The notes under the pieces were generated by a model that saw only the letters and a list, made by a program, of their open reading frames with translations, was not told the DNA's origin and did not search any database. 64,000 nt of DNA from Boudabousia tangfeifanii (GTDB lineage Bacteria > Actinomycetota > Actinomycetes > Actinomycetales > Actinomycetaceae): the NCBI RefSeq assembly GCF_001856685.1, contig NZ_CP017812.1, positions 930,001-994,000 on the forward strand. Reading direction: 5' to 3'. Positions 9,613-17,630 of this stretch are shown piece after piece; position 1 is the first letter of the stretch, and every line of letters starts with the position of its first letter. Position numbers and translations under genes: made by a program.

Positions 9613-10089
9613 ATGGGAATGTTAATGCTTGACGATGTCGCTCCCGATTTCACTCTGCCTACTGCAGATGGTCAGGTTTCCCTCGCAGAGTTAAGAGAAA
9701 AGGCTGAAAAGGGAGTAGTTATTTATTTTTACCCAAAGGCAGAAACTCCTGGCTGCACCACTGAAGCATGTGATTTCAGGGATAACCTTGGTCGTCTACG
9801 CCAAGCCGGTTATGAGGTAGTCGGAATTAGCCCAGATAAGCCTGAGGCACTAGAAAAGTTCGCCAAGAATCATGAGCTACCGTTCGTACTTGCTTCAGAT
9901 ACTGCTCACGTGGTGATGGAATCGTATGGCGCCTGGGGGCCGAAGAATAACTATGGGAAGACGGTTATCGGTACTATTCGTTCTACGGTTGTAGTCTTGC
10001 CTGACGGTCGAGTTAAGCTCGCTCTCTATAACGTGAAGGCCAAAGGTCATGTCGATCGACTACTGCGCGAGCTGGAAGTTGGCGTCTAA
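9613..10089 (+). CDS. bcp: Thioredoxin-dependent thiol peroxidase (BCP/PrxQ-type peroxiredoxin)
   Basis: This cytosolic enzyme reduces hydrogen peroxide and organic peroxides using thioredoxin. The peroxidatic cysteine is C48 and the resolving cysteine C53 in TPGCTTEACDFRD, the 5-residue spacing of the PrxQ subfamily. The fold begins with LDDVAPDFTLPTADG. The length of 158 residues is normal. The ATG at 9613 follows GGAGA by 6 bases. It stands alone between a tRNA and a bidirectional terminator. Confidence 0.93.
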   Translation: MGMLMLDDVAPDFTLPTADGQVSLAELREKAEKGVVIYFYPKAETPGCTTEACDFRDNLGRLRQAGYEVVGISPDKPEALEKFAKNHELPFVLASDTAHVVMESYGAWGPKNNYGKTVIGTIRSTVVVLPDGRVKLALYNVKAKGHVDRLLRELEVGV

Positions 10090-10146
10090 ATAACTTGGTA
10101 GACAAAACTCCAGCGATTAGTGCTGTGAACTAAAACGGCTAGAGAC

Positions 10147-10188
10147 TTAAGTGGCCGGTAGCACCATCAGGTTCTACCGGCCACTTAA
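10147..10188. terminator. Bidirectional terminator between bcp and the convergent HTH gene
   Basis: A perfect 14-bp stem TTAAGTGGCCGGTA/TACCGGCCACTTAA has a 14-nt loop. TAAAAA follows on the plus side. It sits between the ends of two convergent genes and may serve both. Confidence 0.75.
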
Positions 10189-10197
10189 ATAAAAAGG

Positions 10198-10725
10198 TCA
10201 GGCTTTGCGATTTCGTAAATTTCGGAGGTAAGCAGCTAAAAACTTCTTAGCCGCTAGTTGCAAGGGGGCAATCGGCTCTTCCTTGATTAGCCACTCAGAC
10301 GGTTTCATCCCGTCCAAGTTACTGTTGTCGCGAATAAACCAAGCTGCCACCATCGCTCTGGGGACACGGTCTAGGATCTCTAAACAATCAGAAATGCCAG
10401 CAAGGGGTTTCCGGTCTTCTCGTAGCTGCCAGGTAGGGAAATGCCAAGTACGTCGATTGTCTTGAACCGCAACTACTCGGTGCTGCGAAATTGCCTTATG
10501 GATTGCCTGGCGAGATACTCCCCACCAAGCGGCGATTTCAGAAGTGGAACAAGCTGGACCAATTAAACTATTTGCTTTAGAAGAGGTCTTGAGTGCTGCA
10601 ACTGTAATTCGCGCAGCTTCTTGAATTACTTCTGGTGAAGGATCAACTGGAGGGTAAGCAGCGATTCGATCAGCAATTGCATCGAGTAACTCACGTTCTG
10701 CATCGGTGAGTCGTCGTCTCGCCAT
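10198..10725 (-). CDS. HTH DNA-binding protein, possibly Xre/MbcA/ParS-type (DUF2384-like) antitoxin; no toxin partner
   Basis: A 175-residue protein. The middle segment STSEIAAWWGVSRQAIHKAI (from about residue 65) is a clear helix-turn-helix. The C-terminal half (LEILDRVPRAMVAAWFIRD, then LDGMKPSEWLI) resembles the toxin-binding domain of Xre/MbcA/ParS antitoxins, including the L-x-G-x-x-P-S-x-W-L pattern; this is by-eye similarity. The ATG at 10725 is preferred over the ATG at 10740 because GGAGG lies 4-5 bases before it. No RES-domain toxin or other partner is adjacent: the gene lies between a terminator and tRNA-Lys. It could be an orphan antitoxin or a plain regulator. Confidence 0.6.
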   Translation of the reverse strand: MARRRLTDAERELLDAIADRIAAYPPVDPSPEVIQEAARITVAALKTSSKANSLIGPACSTSEIAAWWGVSRQAIHKAISQHRVVAVQDNRRTWHFPTWQLREDRKPLAGISDCLEILDRVPRAMVAAWFIRDNSNLDGMKPSEWLIKEEPIAPLQLAAKKFLAAYLRNLRNRKA

Positions 10726-10795
10726 TTGTCCTCCGAACATTTGAATTTGGTTAGATAAGAAGTCTAACTGTTTTTGCTAAAAATGGCATAAAAAG

Positions 10796-10868
<73 letters not shown>

Positions 10869-10891
10869 TAGGTAACCTAAAAGTTAGGTCG

Positions 10892-10964
<73 letters not shown>

Positions 10965-11257
10965 TGGTTTTTGCTACGCCCTGCGGCGCAAGCAACACGG
11001 AAACTATACTCATTGCTGACGCTAAAAACAAATTGTAAAGCCGACTTGAGGTGCGCCCCACATTTTTTGAGTTAATTTTCTGTTTTGCGCCCTCACTTTA
11101 GCGCGCAAAGATTCGAGATCTACGTGGTTGTTTAAATATTTGATTTGTTTGACTTAGTGATGAAGAAAAAACGATGTCAGCTATTTAAAAGCTAACTATG
11201 GCTATTTATTGGTAATCGCGCTAGAGTTTTTTTCTAGCATATTTCAAGGAGAAACAA

Positions 11258-12133
11258 GTGAATGAATTCCGAGATCCTAAGGATCCCAAAGCCAGCCAAC
11301 CTGTCGATTCGACTCAGTCGTTGGAGCCAAAAACTTCAGAGACAAGCCGTGAAGCTACCCATTTTGAGGCACCCGTAAATAAGCAGACTACTCCCAGTAG
11401 TGATGGGGCAAGAACTGCAGGGGAGGGCGTTAGCACAAAGCAGCCTGTAGCTGCTAAAAAAGAAACGAAGGACGAAAAGTCCGATGTACTCTCGCAGCTC
11501 TCCGATAAGGAAATCGCTGCCGAATCAGCTAAACGTTGGGCGCCCTCGGAACATGAAGTTGCTGGGGGACTAGATTTCATTCCAGCGATCTTCGCGGTTC
11601 TGCTTTCTTTAGCGGGCCTTGGGGCTTCCCTCAAACTAGTACTTGCTACTTTGGAGCATGCGGCTCACCCAGATCAGGCTCTCGGCTGCGATCTTAGCGC
11701 TTGGATTTCTTGTGGAGCCTCGATGGACTCTTGGCAGTCCCATGTTTTAGGTATGCCAAATGCGATTATTGGGCTAATTGCCTTTAGCGCTCTTTCAGTT
11801 GTGATGGTGCTGCTACTTTCAAAAGTTAAACTTCCAACTTGGTTCTGGGTGGCAATGAGCGTTTGTGCTACCGCAGCTTTGCTCTTCGTTTACTGGTTTG
11901 CCTGGATTAGCGTCTTTACCTTCAAGGCTCTTTGCCCATGGTGCTTGGTAGTTTGGGCGGTAATGCTACCGCTATTTGTCATTATTGTGGGGCGTGCTGC
12001 TCGTGCACAGTTCCCTGGTCTTCGTTGGCTCGGGCGTTCTTTGGTGCGCGATTGGTGGGGTTTCCTAGTCGTGATGTACATTTTGTTGGCCATCATTATT
12101 TTTGCTGGTTTAGGTACCCGCTTATTTGGCTGA
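11258..12133 (+). CDS. VKOR-family membrane oxidoreductase with long N-terminal tail
   Basis: An integral membrane quinone-dependent oxidoreductase that in bacteria reoxidises DsbA-like proteins for disulfide formation. All four family cysteines are visible: C144 and C152 in the LGCDLSAWISCG loop and the redox pair C226/C229 in ALCPWCLVVW. Transmembrane segments are predicted near 107-131, 165-187, 195-216, 228-245 and 265-285. Residues 1 to about 95 form a hydrophilic Ser/Thr/Lys-rich cytosolic tail not usual for the family. The start is GTG at 11258 behind AAGGAG. No DsbA/MdbA-like partner is encoded nearby. A bidirectional terminator follows. Confidence 0.88.
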   Translation: MNEFRDPKDPKASQPVDSTQSLEPKTSETSREATHFEAPVNKQTTPSSDGARTAGEGVSTKQPVAAKKETKDEKSDVLSQLSDKEIAAESAKRWAPSEHEVAGGLDFIPAIFAVLLSLAGLGASLKLVLATLEHAAHPDQALGCDLSAWISCGASMDSWQSHVLGMPNAIIGLIAFSALSVVMVLLLSKVKLPTWFWVAMSVCATAALLFVYWFAWISVFTFKALCPWCLVVWAVMLPLFVIIVGRAARAQFPGLRWLGRSLVRDWWGFLVVMYILLAIIIFAGLGTRLFG

Positions 12134-12141
12134 CTTTTGCT

Positions 12142-12187
12142 AATAGTTTGGGCTGGTCGAGGACGTCCTCGACCAGCCCAAACTATT
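12142..12187. terminator. 46-nt perfect palindrome, bidirectional terminator
   Basis: The sequence is exactly self-complementary over 46 bases (centre between 12164 and 12165, GGAC|GTCC). It lies between the convergent ends of the VKOR gene (stop at 12133) and the HIT gene (end at 12197). T-rich bases flank both sides only weakly (ATTTAC on the plus side). Confidence 0.75.
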
Positions 12188-12196
12188 TACCGTCGA

Positions 12197-12640
12197 TTAG
12201 CCCAGAAGTTGTTCGGCTTGTGTCACCTCAGTTTCGTACCCTGCGACGCGTAGTGCGGCACGAAGCTCGGTAGCCTTTTTCGCTAGCTCTTCGGGGGAGG
12301 GATTGGTGCGAGAAGGATCTGGGATTAGGTCCTTCTCACTGTTGATGGGCACCAAATGAAGATGAGTATGAGGTACTCCGTATCCCATAATCATTAGCCC
12401 TACTCGAGTGCAGTCAAAAGTTGAGGCCATGACTTTGGCGATTTTTTGACTGGTTTGGAACGCCGTGGCCGCAAGCTGGGGCTCCACATCGTAGAAGTGG
12501 TCGACAGGTTTGCGTGGAATTACCATCACATGTCCTGGTTGAACCGGGGCAATATCCATGATTGCAACGCAATCATCGTCAGCCCAAACAAAGTTTCCTG
12601 GAATCTCACCAGCAATAATTTTTTCAAAAATAGTACTCAT
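12197..12640 (-). CDS. HIT-family nucleotide hydrolase/transferase
   Basis: A 147-residue histidine-triad protein. The catalytic triad is exact: H91, H93 and H95 in PHTHLHLVP. The N-terminus MSTIFEKIIAGEIP is the typical HinT-like start, so the ATG at 12640 is chosen; the open frame extends 30 codons further upstream but that part is not family-like and runs toward the divergent leuS promoter. Family members hydrolyse AMP-linked substrates such as adenosine phosphoramidates. The C-terminus (about 105-147) is longer than in E. coli HinT. The physiological substrate is unknown. Confidence 0.88.
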   Translation of the reverse strand: MSTIFEKIIAGEIPGNFVWADDDCVAIMDIAPVQPGHVMVIPRKPVDHFYDVEPQLAATAFQTSQKIAKVMASTFDCTRVGLMIMGYGVPHTHLHLVPINSEKDLIPDPSRTNPSPEELAKKATELRAALRVAGYETEVTQAEQLLG

Positions 12641-12783
12641 ACCACTATTGTGGGGCTTAAAGCATGATTTTTCCTGATTCGCGAGTAGCCAAACGAAGCT
12701 TTCCCCAAATCGACCGAGGAGATGCGTCAAAAGTGTCGGTACTGCGCTAAACTACTAGGCGAATCGTTTAGTGTTGGAGAAGA

Positions 12784-15654
12784 ATGACTATGGATACCAC
12801 TCAGAATCCCGTTCCTTACCGTTATGACGCTGCTCGTGCGGCAGAAATTGAAGCCAAATGGCAAGCAAAATGGGAAGAACTTGGCAGTTTTAATGCTGAT
12901 AATCCGGTCGGTGATTTGGCCGGGCCAGGAGCGGAAAAAGAGCGTTTCTTCTTGCTAGACATGTTCCCTTACCCCTCGGGTAAAGGTTTGCACGTCGGAC
13001 ACCCCCTCGGTTACATCGCTACTGACGTAGTAGGCCGTTACCAGCGCATGGCTGGAAAAAACGTGCTTCACACAATGTCCTACGACGCTTTCGGCTTGCC
13101 GGCAGAGCAATATGCCGTACAAACAGGGCAGCACCCACAGATTACGACCGAACAAAACATTGCGAATATGGAGCGCCAGCTAAAGCGCATTGGCCTTGGT
13201 CATGATCGTCGTCGTACCTTCTCTACGACCGATACTGAATACGTAAAGTGGACCCAATGGGTCTTCCTACAAGTTTATAACGCCTGGTATGACCCACAGG
13301 CCCCTGCCCGTAGCGGTAAGGGCACTGGTCGCGCTCGCCCCATTAGCGAACTCGTTGAGCTGTTCGAAAAGGGTGAAAAACAGCTGCCAGATAATCGTAA
13401 ATGGGCAGACCTATCGGATAAAGAAAAAGCCGACGTGCTTGCTGAATACCGGCTCGCCTACAACACTTACGCTCGAGTCAACTGGTGCCCTGGGCTAGGA
13501 ACCGTCCTCGCCAATGAGGAAGTTACCAATGAAGGACGCTCCGAGCGTGGAAACTACCCAGTTTTCCCAGCTAAGTTGCGCCAGTGGATGATGCGTATCA
13601 CCGACTACGCAGATCGTTTGATCGAAGACTTGGACTTGCTCGATTGGCCAGAAAAAGTTTCCTCAATGCAGCGTAACTGGATTGGGCGTTCACAGGGTGC
13701 CAATGTTAAGTTCACCGTTGGGGATGCCAAGCTCGAGGTTTACACCACCCGACCCGACACTCTCTTTGGCGCCACTTTCACCGTAGTGGCCCCAGAGCAT
13801 GACCTGATTGCCGACCTAGAATCGCTTCCTGCTCAGTGGCCAGAAGGAACTAAAGCAGCCTGGACTGGCGATTTCGCCTCTCCACGAGAAGCCGTTGAAG
13901 CTTACCAAAAGCAAGCTGCCGCGAAATCCGAACTTGATCGTAAAGCTGACGATAAGGAAAAGACTGGGGTCTTCACTGGTCTGTTTGCCACCAACCCGAT
14001 CACTGGCACCGAGATTCCTGTGTTCACCGGTGATTACGTCATGATGGGCTACGGGACCGGCGCCATTATGGCGGTGCCCGCGCATGATCAGCGTGACTTC
14101 GATTTCGCAACGAAGTACGACATTGACGTTATCTACACCATCGAAGTACCGGCAGATTTCGATCGCCAAACCGCGTGGATGGAAGACGGCCTGGTAATCA
14201 ACTCCGCTAACGACAAGATCGATCTAAACGGACTAGACAAAGCAGCAGCTAAGGCCAAGATGATCGAATTTATCGAGGCCGAAAACCTCGGTGAGGGAGC
14301 CACCACCTATCGTTTGCGTGACTGGTTGTTCTCGCGTCAGCGCTACTGGGGTGAACCATTCCCCATTGTTTACGACGAAAATGGGCAGGCACATGCACTA
14401 CCAGAATCGATGTTGCCGGTAGAACTTCCTCCCATGGAAGACTTCAAACCACGCGCTTTTGACCCAGAAGATGCCAATACTGAACCAGAAGCTCCCTTGG
14501 GGCGGGTCCAGGATTGGGTCAAGGTTGAACTCGACCTCGGCGATGGGGTAAAGACTTACACCCGCGACACCAATACCATGCCGCAATGGGCTGGCTCCTG
14601 CTGGTACGAACTACGGTACGCAGATCCACACAATCAAGAGCAATTCATTGATCCTGAAAATGAAGCCTACTGGTTGGGGGCCAAGACCCCCGGCGGTGGC
14701 GGCGGCGCCGACCTTTACGTCGGTGGGGTAGAGCACGCCGTCTTGCACTTGCTATACGCTCGCTTCTGGCACAAGGTTCTCTTCGACCTCGGTCACCTTC
14801 AAAGTGCGGAACCTTTCCACAAACTCTTCAACCAGGGCTACGTACAGGCTTATGCCTACACTGATAGTCGCGGACAATACGTCCCAGCTGACGAAGTAGA
14901 AGGCGACGAGCAAACCGGTTTCACTTGGCAAGACCAGCCGGTAAACCGCGAATATGGCAAGATGGGCAAGTCGCTTAAGAATATGGTGACCCCAGATGAA
15001 ATGTGCGACGAGTTCGGTGCCGATACCTTCCGCGTCTACGAAATGAGCATGGGGCCACTAGATATGTCGCGTCCTTGGGAGACTCGAGCTGCAGTTGGTT
15101 CGTTGCGCTTCCTTCAGCGTTTGTGGCGAAATGTGCGCGATGAACAAAGTGGTGAACTCACTGTCACCGATACCAAGATGGACGACAAGACTGCTCGGCT
15201 AGTAGCTCGTACCATTGCTGAAGTGACCGAAGAGTATGACAATATGCGAGTCAACACCGCAATTGCCAAGATGATTGTGCTCAATAATCACCTCACTTCA
15301 CTCGAGCAAGTGCCTCGTGAAGCGGTTGAACCTCTAGTGCTCATGGCAGCACCAGTCGCGCCACACGTGGCAGAAGAACTCTGGGAGGTGCTTGGACATG
15401 AAGAATCTTTGGTCCACCACCCATTCCCAGTGGTCACCAACCCGGAACTGCTTAAGGCCGAGGCCGTTACCTGTGTCGTACAGATCAACGGTAAGGTAAA
15501 GAGTCGACTGGAAGTTGATCCAGAGATCTCGGCAGAGGACCTAGAAGCCGCAGCTAAAGCTGATCCCTCCGTGGTGAAAGCAATCGGAGACTCGCAAGTG
15601 TTGAAAACCATTGTTAGAGCTCCCCGAATCGTCAATATTGTTATCAAGAAATGA
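12784..15654 (+). CDS. leuS: Leucine--tRNA ligase
   Basis: A 956-residue class I synthetase charging leucine tRNAs. The HIGH motif is HVGH at residues 70-73 in GKGLHVGHPLGY. The signature loop reads GKMGKSLKN, a common LeuRS variant of KMSKS. The CP1 editing domain is present (about residues 240-470, with TTRPDTLFGATF). The start ATG at 12784 follows GGAGAAG. The gene is divergent from the HIT gene. Two Leu tRNAs of very different shape occur in this window (9325 and 55503); only the class II one is a standard substrate. Confidence 0.96.
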   Translation: MTMDTTQNPVPYRYDAARAAEIEAKWQAKWEELGSFNADNPVGDLAGPGAEKERFFLLDMFPYPSGKGLHVGHPLGYIATDVVGRYQRMAGKNVLHTMSYDAFGLPAEQYAVQTGQHPQITTEQNIANMERQLKRIGLGHDRRRTFSTTDTEYVKWTQWVFLQVYNAWYDPQAPARSGKGTGRARPISELVELFEKGEKQLPDNRKWADLSDKEKADVLAEYRLAYNTYARVNWCPGLGTVLANEEVTNEGRSERGNYPVFPAKLRQWMMRITDYADRLIEDLDLLDWPEKVSSMQRNWIGRSQGANVKFTVGDAKLEVYTTRPDTLFGATFTVVAPEHDLIADLESLPAQWPEGTKAAWTGDFASPREAVEAYQKQAAAKSELDRKADDKEKTGVFTGLFATNPITGTEIPVFTGDYVMMGYGTGAIMAVPAHDQRDFDFATKYDIDVIYTIEVPADFDRQTAWMEDGLVINSANDKIDLNGLDKAAAKAKMIEFIEAENLGEGATTYRLRDWLFSRQRYWGEPFPIVYDENGQAHALPESMLPVELPPMEDFKPRAFDPEDANTEPEAPLGRVQDWVKVELDLGDGVKTYTRDTNTMPQWAGSCWYELRYADPHNQEQFIDPENEAYWLGAKTPGGGGGADLYVGGVEHAVLHLLYARFWHKVLFDLGHLQSAEPFHKLFNQGYVQAYAYTDSRGQYVPADEVEGDEQTGFTWQDQPVNREYGKMGKSLKNMVTPDEMCDEFGADTFRVYEMSMGPLDMSRPWETRAAVGSLRFLQRLWRNVRDEQSGELTVTDTKMDDKTARLVARTIAEVTEEYDNMRVNTAIAKMIVLNNHLTSLEQVPREAVEPLVLMAAPVAPHVAEELWEVLGHEESLVHHPFPVVTNPELLKAEAVTCVVQINGKVKSRLEVDPEISAEDLEAAAKADPSVVKAIGDSQVLKTIVRAPRIVNIVIKK

Positions 15655-15663
15655 GGCATCCTA

Positions 15664-16611
15664 ATGGGAATGCATAGTTCTTCTTTCGCCCCCTCCATCG
15701 TGGACTGGGAAATTGCCAGCGATGATTTTCACGCTGCTGGAACCACCCGTGGAGGCATCCTAACTAGCTGGTATCGGATTGAAAATGGCGAGCGCGTTGA
15801 CTTACTTGACGGGTATCAAAATCAGAATGAGCTACTTGCTAAGGACGGCTTCCGCTCGGGCGTTTTGGCTCCTTGGTCTAACCGTATTCGCCAGGCTACC
15901 TACACTTGGGACGGCGAAACTTACGACCTCGGACCAAGCGAAAACGGGATCCGTGAAGCTCTTCATGGGTTGGTAGCCGACCACGGCTTTAAAATCGTGG
16001 AATTGGAAGCTGACACTGTGCTACTCGAAACGGAAGTGCTGCCCCAAGAAAGCTATCCTTTCCACTTGCAGTTGCAGGTTCGCTACACTTTGGCTGGGCC
16101 AGAACTAAAGGTTGAGTTTGACTGCACGAACCTGGGAGAAAAAGACGCTCCGGTTGGACTTGGCTGGCACCCGTACTTCTTCCACCCAGAAACTGACTGG
16201 CAGGTTGTCTTACCAGCACAAGCGCAGATTTTGACCGACGACAAGATGATTCCGTTGGCCGGGCCAGATGCCTTCGACCCATTGCTGGGGGAAGTTGTTT
16301 TGTCTGCGCCAACTGGTACCGATGACGGCTTCACTGATCTAACTGGTCAGAGCGCTTACTTGGTGAACCCAGATTACCGTCTTCGTTTTGATTACCACGG
16401 TCTTCGCAGTGGTAATGGCGTCGGTATCTTCCATGTTTATACCGGTGATCATGTGAAGAATCGTACCGCCCAATCGGTGGCTATTGAGCCTTGTGAATTC
16501 ATGACTGACGCCTTCAACCGTAGTGAATGTGCAGAATATGTCAGACTTTCGCCGCAAGAGACGAAAGCCTACTCGACTAGCGTTACTTGGTTGCCGGCGC
16601 TTGGTGAATAA
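15664..16611 (+). CDS. Aldose 1-epimerase family protein (galactose mutarotase-like)
   Basis: The family interconverts alpha and beta anomers of aldoses. Family features are GVLAPWSNRIRQATYTWDG near residue 60, the sugar-binding histidine in GLGWHPYFF, and the C-terminal acidic region AIEPCEFMTDAFN containing the general-base Glu. The length of 315 residues is normal. It begins 9 bases after leuS and is probably cotranscribed with it. The true sugar substrate cannot be told; the YeaD-like hexose-6-phosphate branch is possible. Confidence 0.85.
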   Translation: MGMHSSSFAPSIVDWEIASDDFHAAGTTRGGILTSWYRIENGERVDLLDGYQNQNELLAKDGFRSGVLAPWSNRIRQATYTWDGETYDLGPSENGIREALHGLVADHGFKIVELEADTVLLETEVLPQESYPFHLQLQVRYTLAGPELKVEFDCTNLGEKDAPVGLGWHPYFFHPETDWQVVLPAQAQILTDDKMIPLAGPDAFDPLLGEVVLSAPTGTDDGFTDLTGQSAYLVNPDYRLRFDYHGLRSGNGVGIFHVYTGDHVKNRTAQSVAIEPCEFMTDAFNRSECAEYVRLSPQETKAYSTSVTWLPALGE

Positions 16612-17308
16612 CCCGGAAAATTATCCAGATTTGATCCCACCAGCCTCGCAAGAATCAAAAGATTCTCGGCGAGGCTGGTGGCGTTATCCTATGCTCGCAA
16701 TAGCCGTATTTCTTTCGGCGACGATTGGATTTTGTGTCAGTTCATTGACAGTGGCTTATTCTTACCCTGATTCTCGTGGGTCGGTGGCTCCTAAGACTTG
16801 CGAAGATGGTACGGCTATTTCAGACATTGTGGTGTTGGGCGCAGCCGTTTATCGTCCAGGGGAACCTAGTCGGATTCTTCGGCAGCGTTTGGATACGGCG
16901 ATCGCATTGTGGAAAAAACGTCCAGATGCTCGTTTGATTATGAGCGGGGATGCTACTTGGGACCATGCAAACGAGCCGAAAGTGATGCGCGATTATGCGA
17001 TCAGTAAGGGCGTTCCGAGGAAAAAAGTGTTTCAAGATCCTGAAGGGTACTCCACCTCGGAAACTTTAAGAAATGTAGCGCGAGATTTTAACAGTCGATG
17101 TTTAGTCATCGTCACGAATCAGTTCCACGTGCCGAGGGCGGTCTGGCTTGGACGGTCCTATCATTTGGAAACTTATGGGGTTTATCCTAAGCCGGAGTTA
17201 CCGCTTCCGGGGGCAAAGAAACGTCAGGTACGTGAGTTTATGGCCCGGGCTAAAGATTTTTGGCTGGGCTGGGGATACTGGTTTCAGTCTTTCGTTACCT
17301 ATGGCTAG
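16604..17308 (+). CDS. DUF218 (YdcF/SanA-like) membrane-anchored protein
   Basis: A 234-residue protein. One transmembrane segment near residues 30-50 (PMLAIAVFLSATIGFCVSSL) is followed by an extracytoplasmic DUF218 domain: SDIVVLGAAVYRPGEPSRIL, RLDTAIALW, LIMSGD, and VTNQFHVPRA. SanA/YdcF relatives influence envelope permeability; the reaction is unknown. The start is taken as GTG at 16604, which overlaps the epimerase stop by 8 bases; the frame is open further upstream, inside the epimerase gene, but that would give an 89-base overlap. No ribosome-binding site is visible, consistent with coupling. Confidence 0.8.
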   Translation: MNNPENYPDLIPPASQESKDSRRGWWRYPMLAIAVFLSATIGFCVSSLTVAYSYPDSRGSVAPKTCEDGTAISDIVVLGAAVYRPGEPSRILRQRLDTAIALWKKRPDARLIMSGDATWDHANEPKVMRDYAISKGVPRKKVFQDPEGYSTSETLRNVARDFNSRCLVIVTNQFHVPRAVWLGRSYHLETYGVYPKPELPLPGAKKRQVREFMARAKDFWLGWGYWFQSFVTYG

Positions 17309-17396
17309 AGACTATTTTTCTAATTTGAAAAGTTTCGGTAGGTAATGAGCGGCATTAGTAGTGAGGAATTTTACTTGCACTAGTGTGCTGTTAGGG

Positions 17397-17424
17397 TTGA
17401 CTAGTCACTAGTTATCGTTAGACT
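17397..17424 (+). promoter_or_regulatory. Candidate sigma-70-type promoter of ileS
   Basis: TTGACT (17397-17402) and TAGACT (17419-17424) are 16 bases apart. Transcription would start about 17431, a few bases before stem I of the T-box. Confidence 0.45.
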
Positions 17425-17439
17425 TATTAGTGCTATGAT

Positions 17440-17630
17440 CCGGCTTGCTTCGCAAGGTATCACCGGGGAGCTTCCGGAAGAACAAACTTAGGTTTTAGTA
17501 GAACCGGACGGGTAAGCCCGAAATAGCAGTATTGAGCGGCAATGCTAGACATTGCAAGCGGGGTGGTACCGCGCCAAACACGACAGTGTTTGTCGTCCTC
17601 GGTCAGTTTAAGTACGACAAGGACCGGTTA
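17440..17630 (+). promoter_or_regulatory. T-box riboswitch (Ile) controlling ileS
   Basis: The conserved T-box/antisequestrator core GGGTGGTACCGCG is present at about 17560-17573. Stem I is very short: CCGG-CTTGC (17440-17448) pairs with GCAAG (17452-17456) and CCGG (17463-17466). The interior loop holds the isoleucine specifier ATC at 17459-17461. This is the ultrashort actinobacterial type, which regulates translation. Near the start codon TTGTCGT (17590-17596) can pair with ACGACAA (17614-17620), and GTCCT (17595-17599) with AGGAC (17620-17624), which holds the ribosome-binding AAGGA. Either could act as the sequestering helix. Uncharged tRNA-Ile would free the start region. Confidence 0.92.

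Noticed and set aside
12142..12187. 46-nt perfect palindrome as an attachment or operator site
   Set aside because: It lies exactly between two convergent gene ends, which fits a bidirectional terminator; no recombinase or repeat copy supports an att site.
14960..14995. LeuRS KMGKS instead of KMSKS as a defect
   Set aside because: KMGKS-type loops are a common LeuRS variant and the rest of the enzyme is intact.
17532..17630. Longer N-terminus of ileS starting at 17532
   Set aside because: That segment is the T-box antisequestrator/sequestrator region; the ATG at 17631 has a proper SD and family-like N-terminus.
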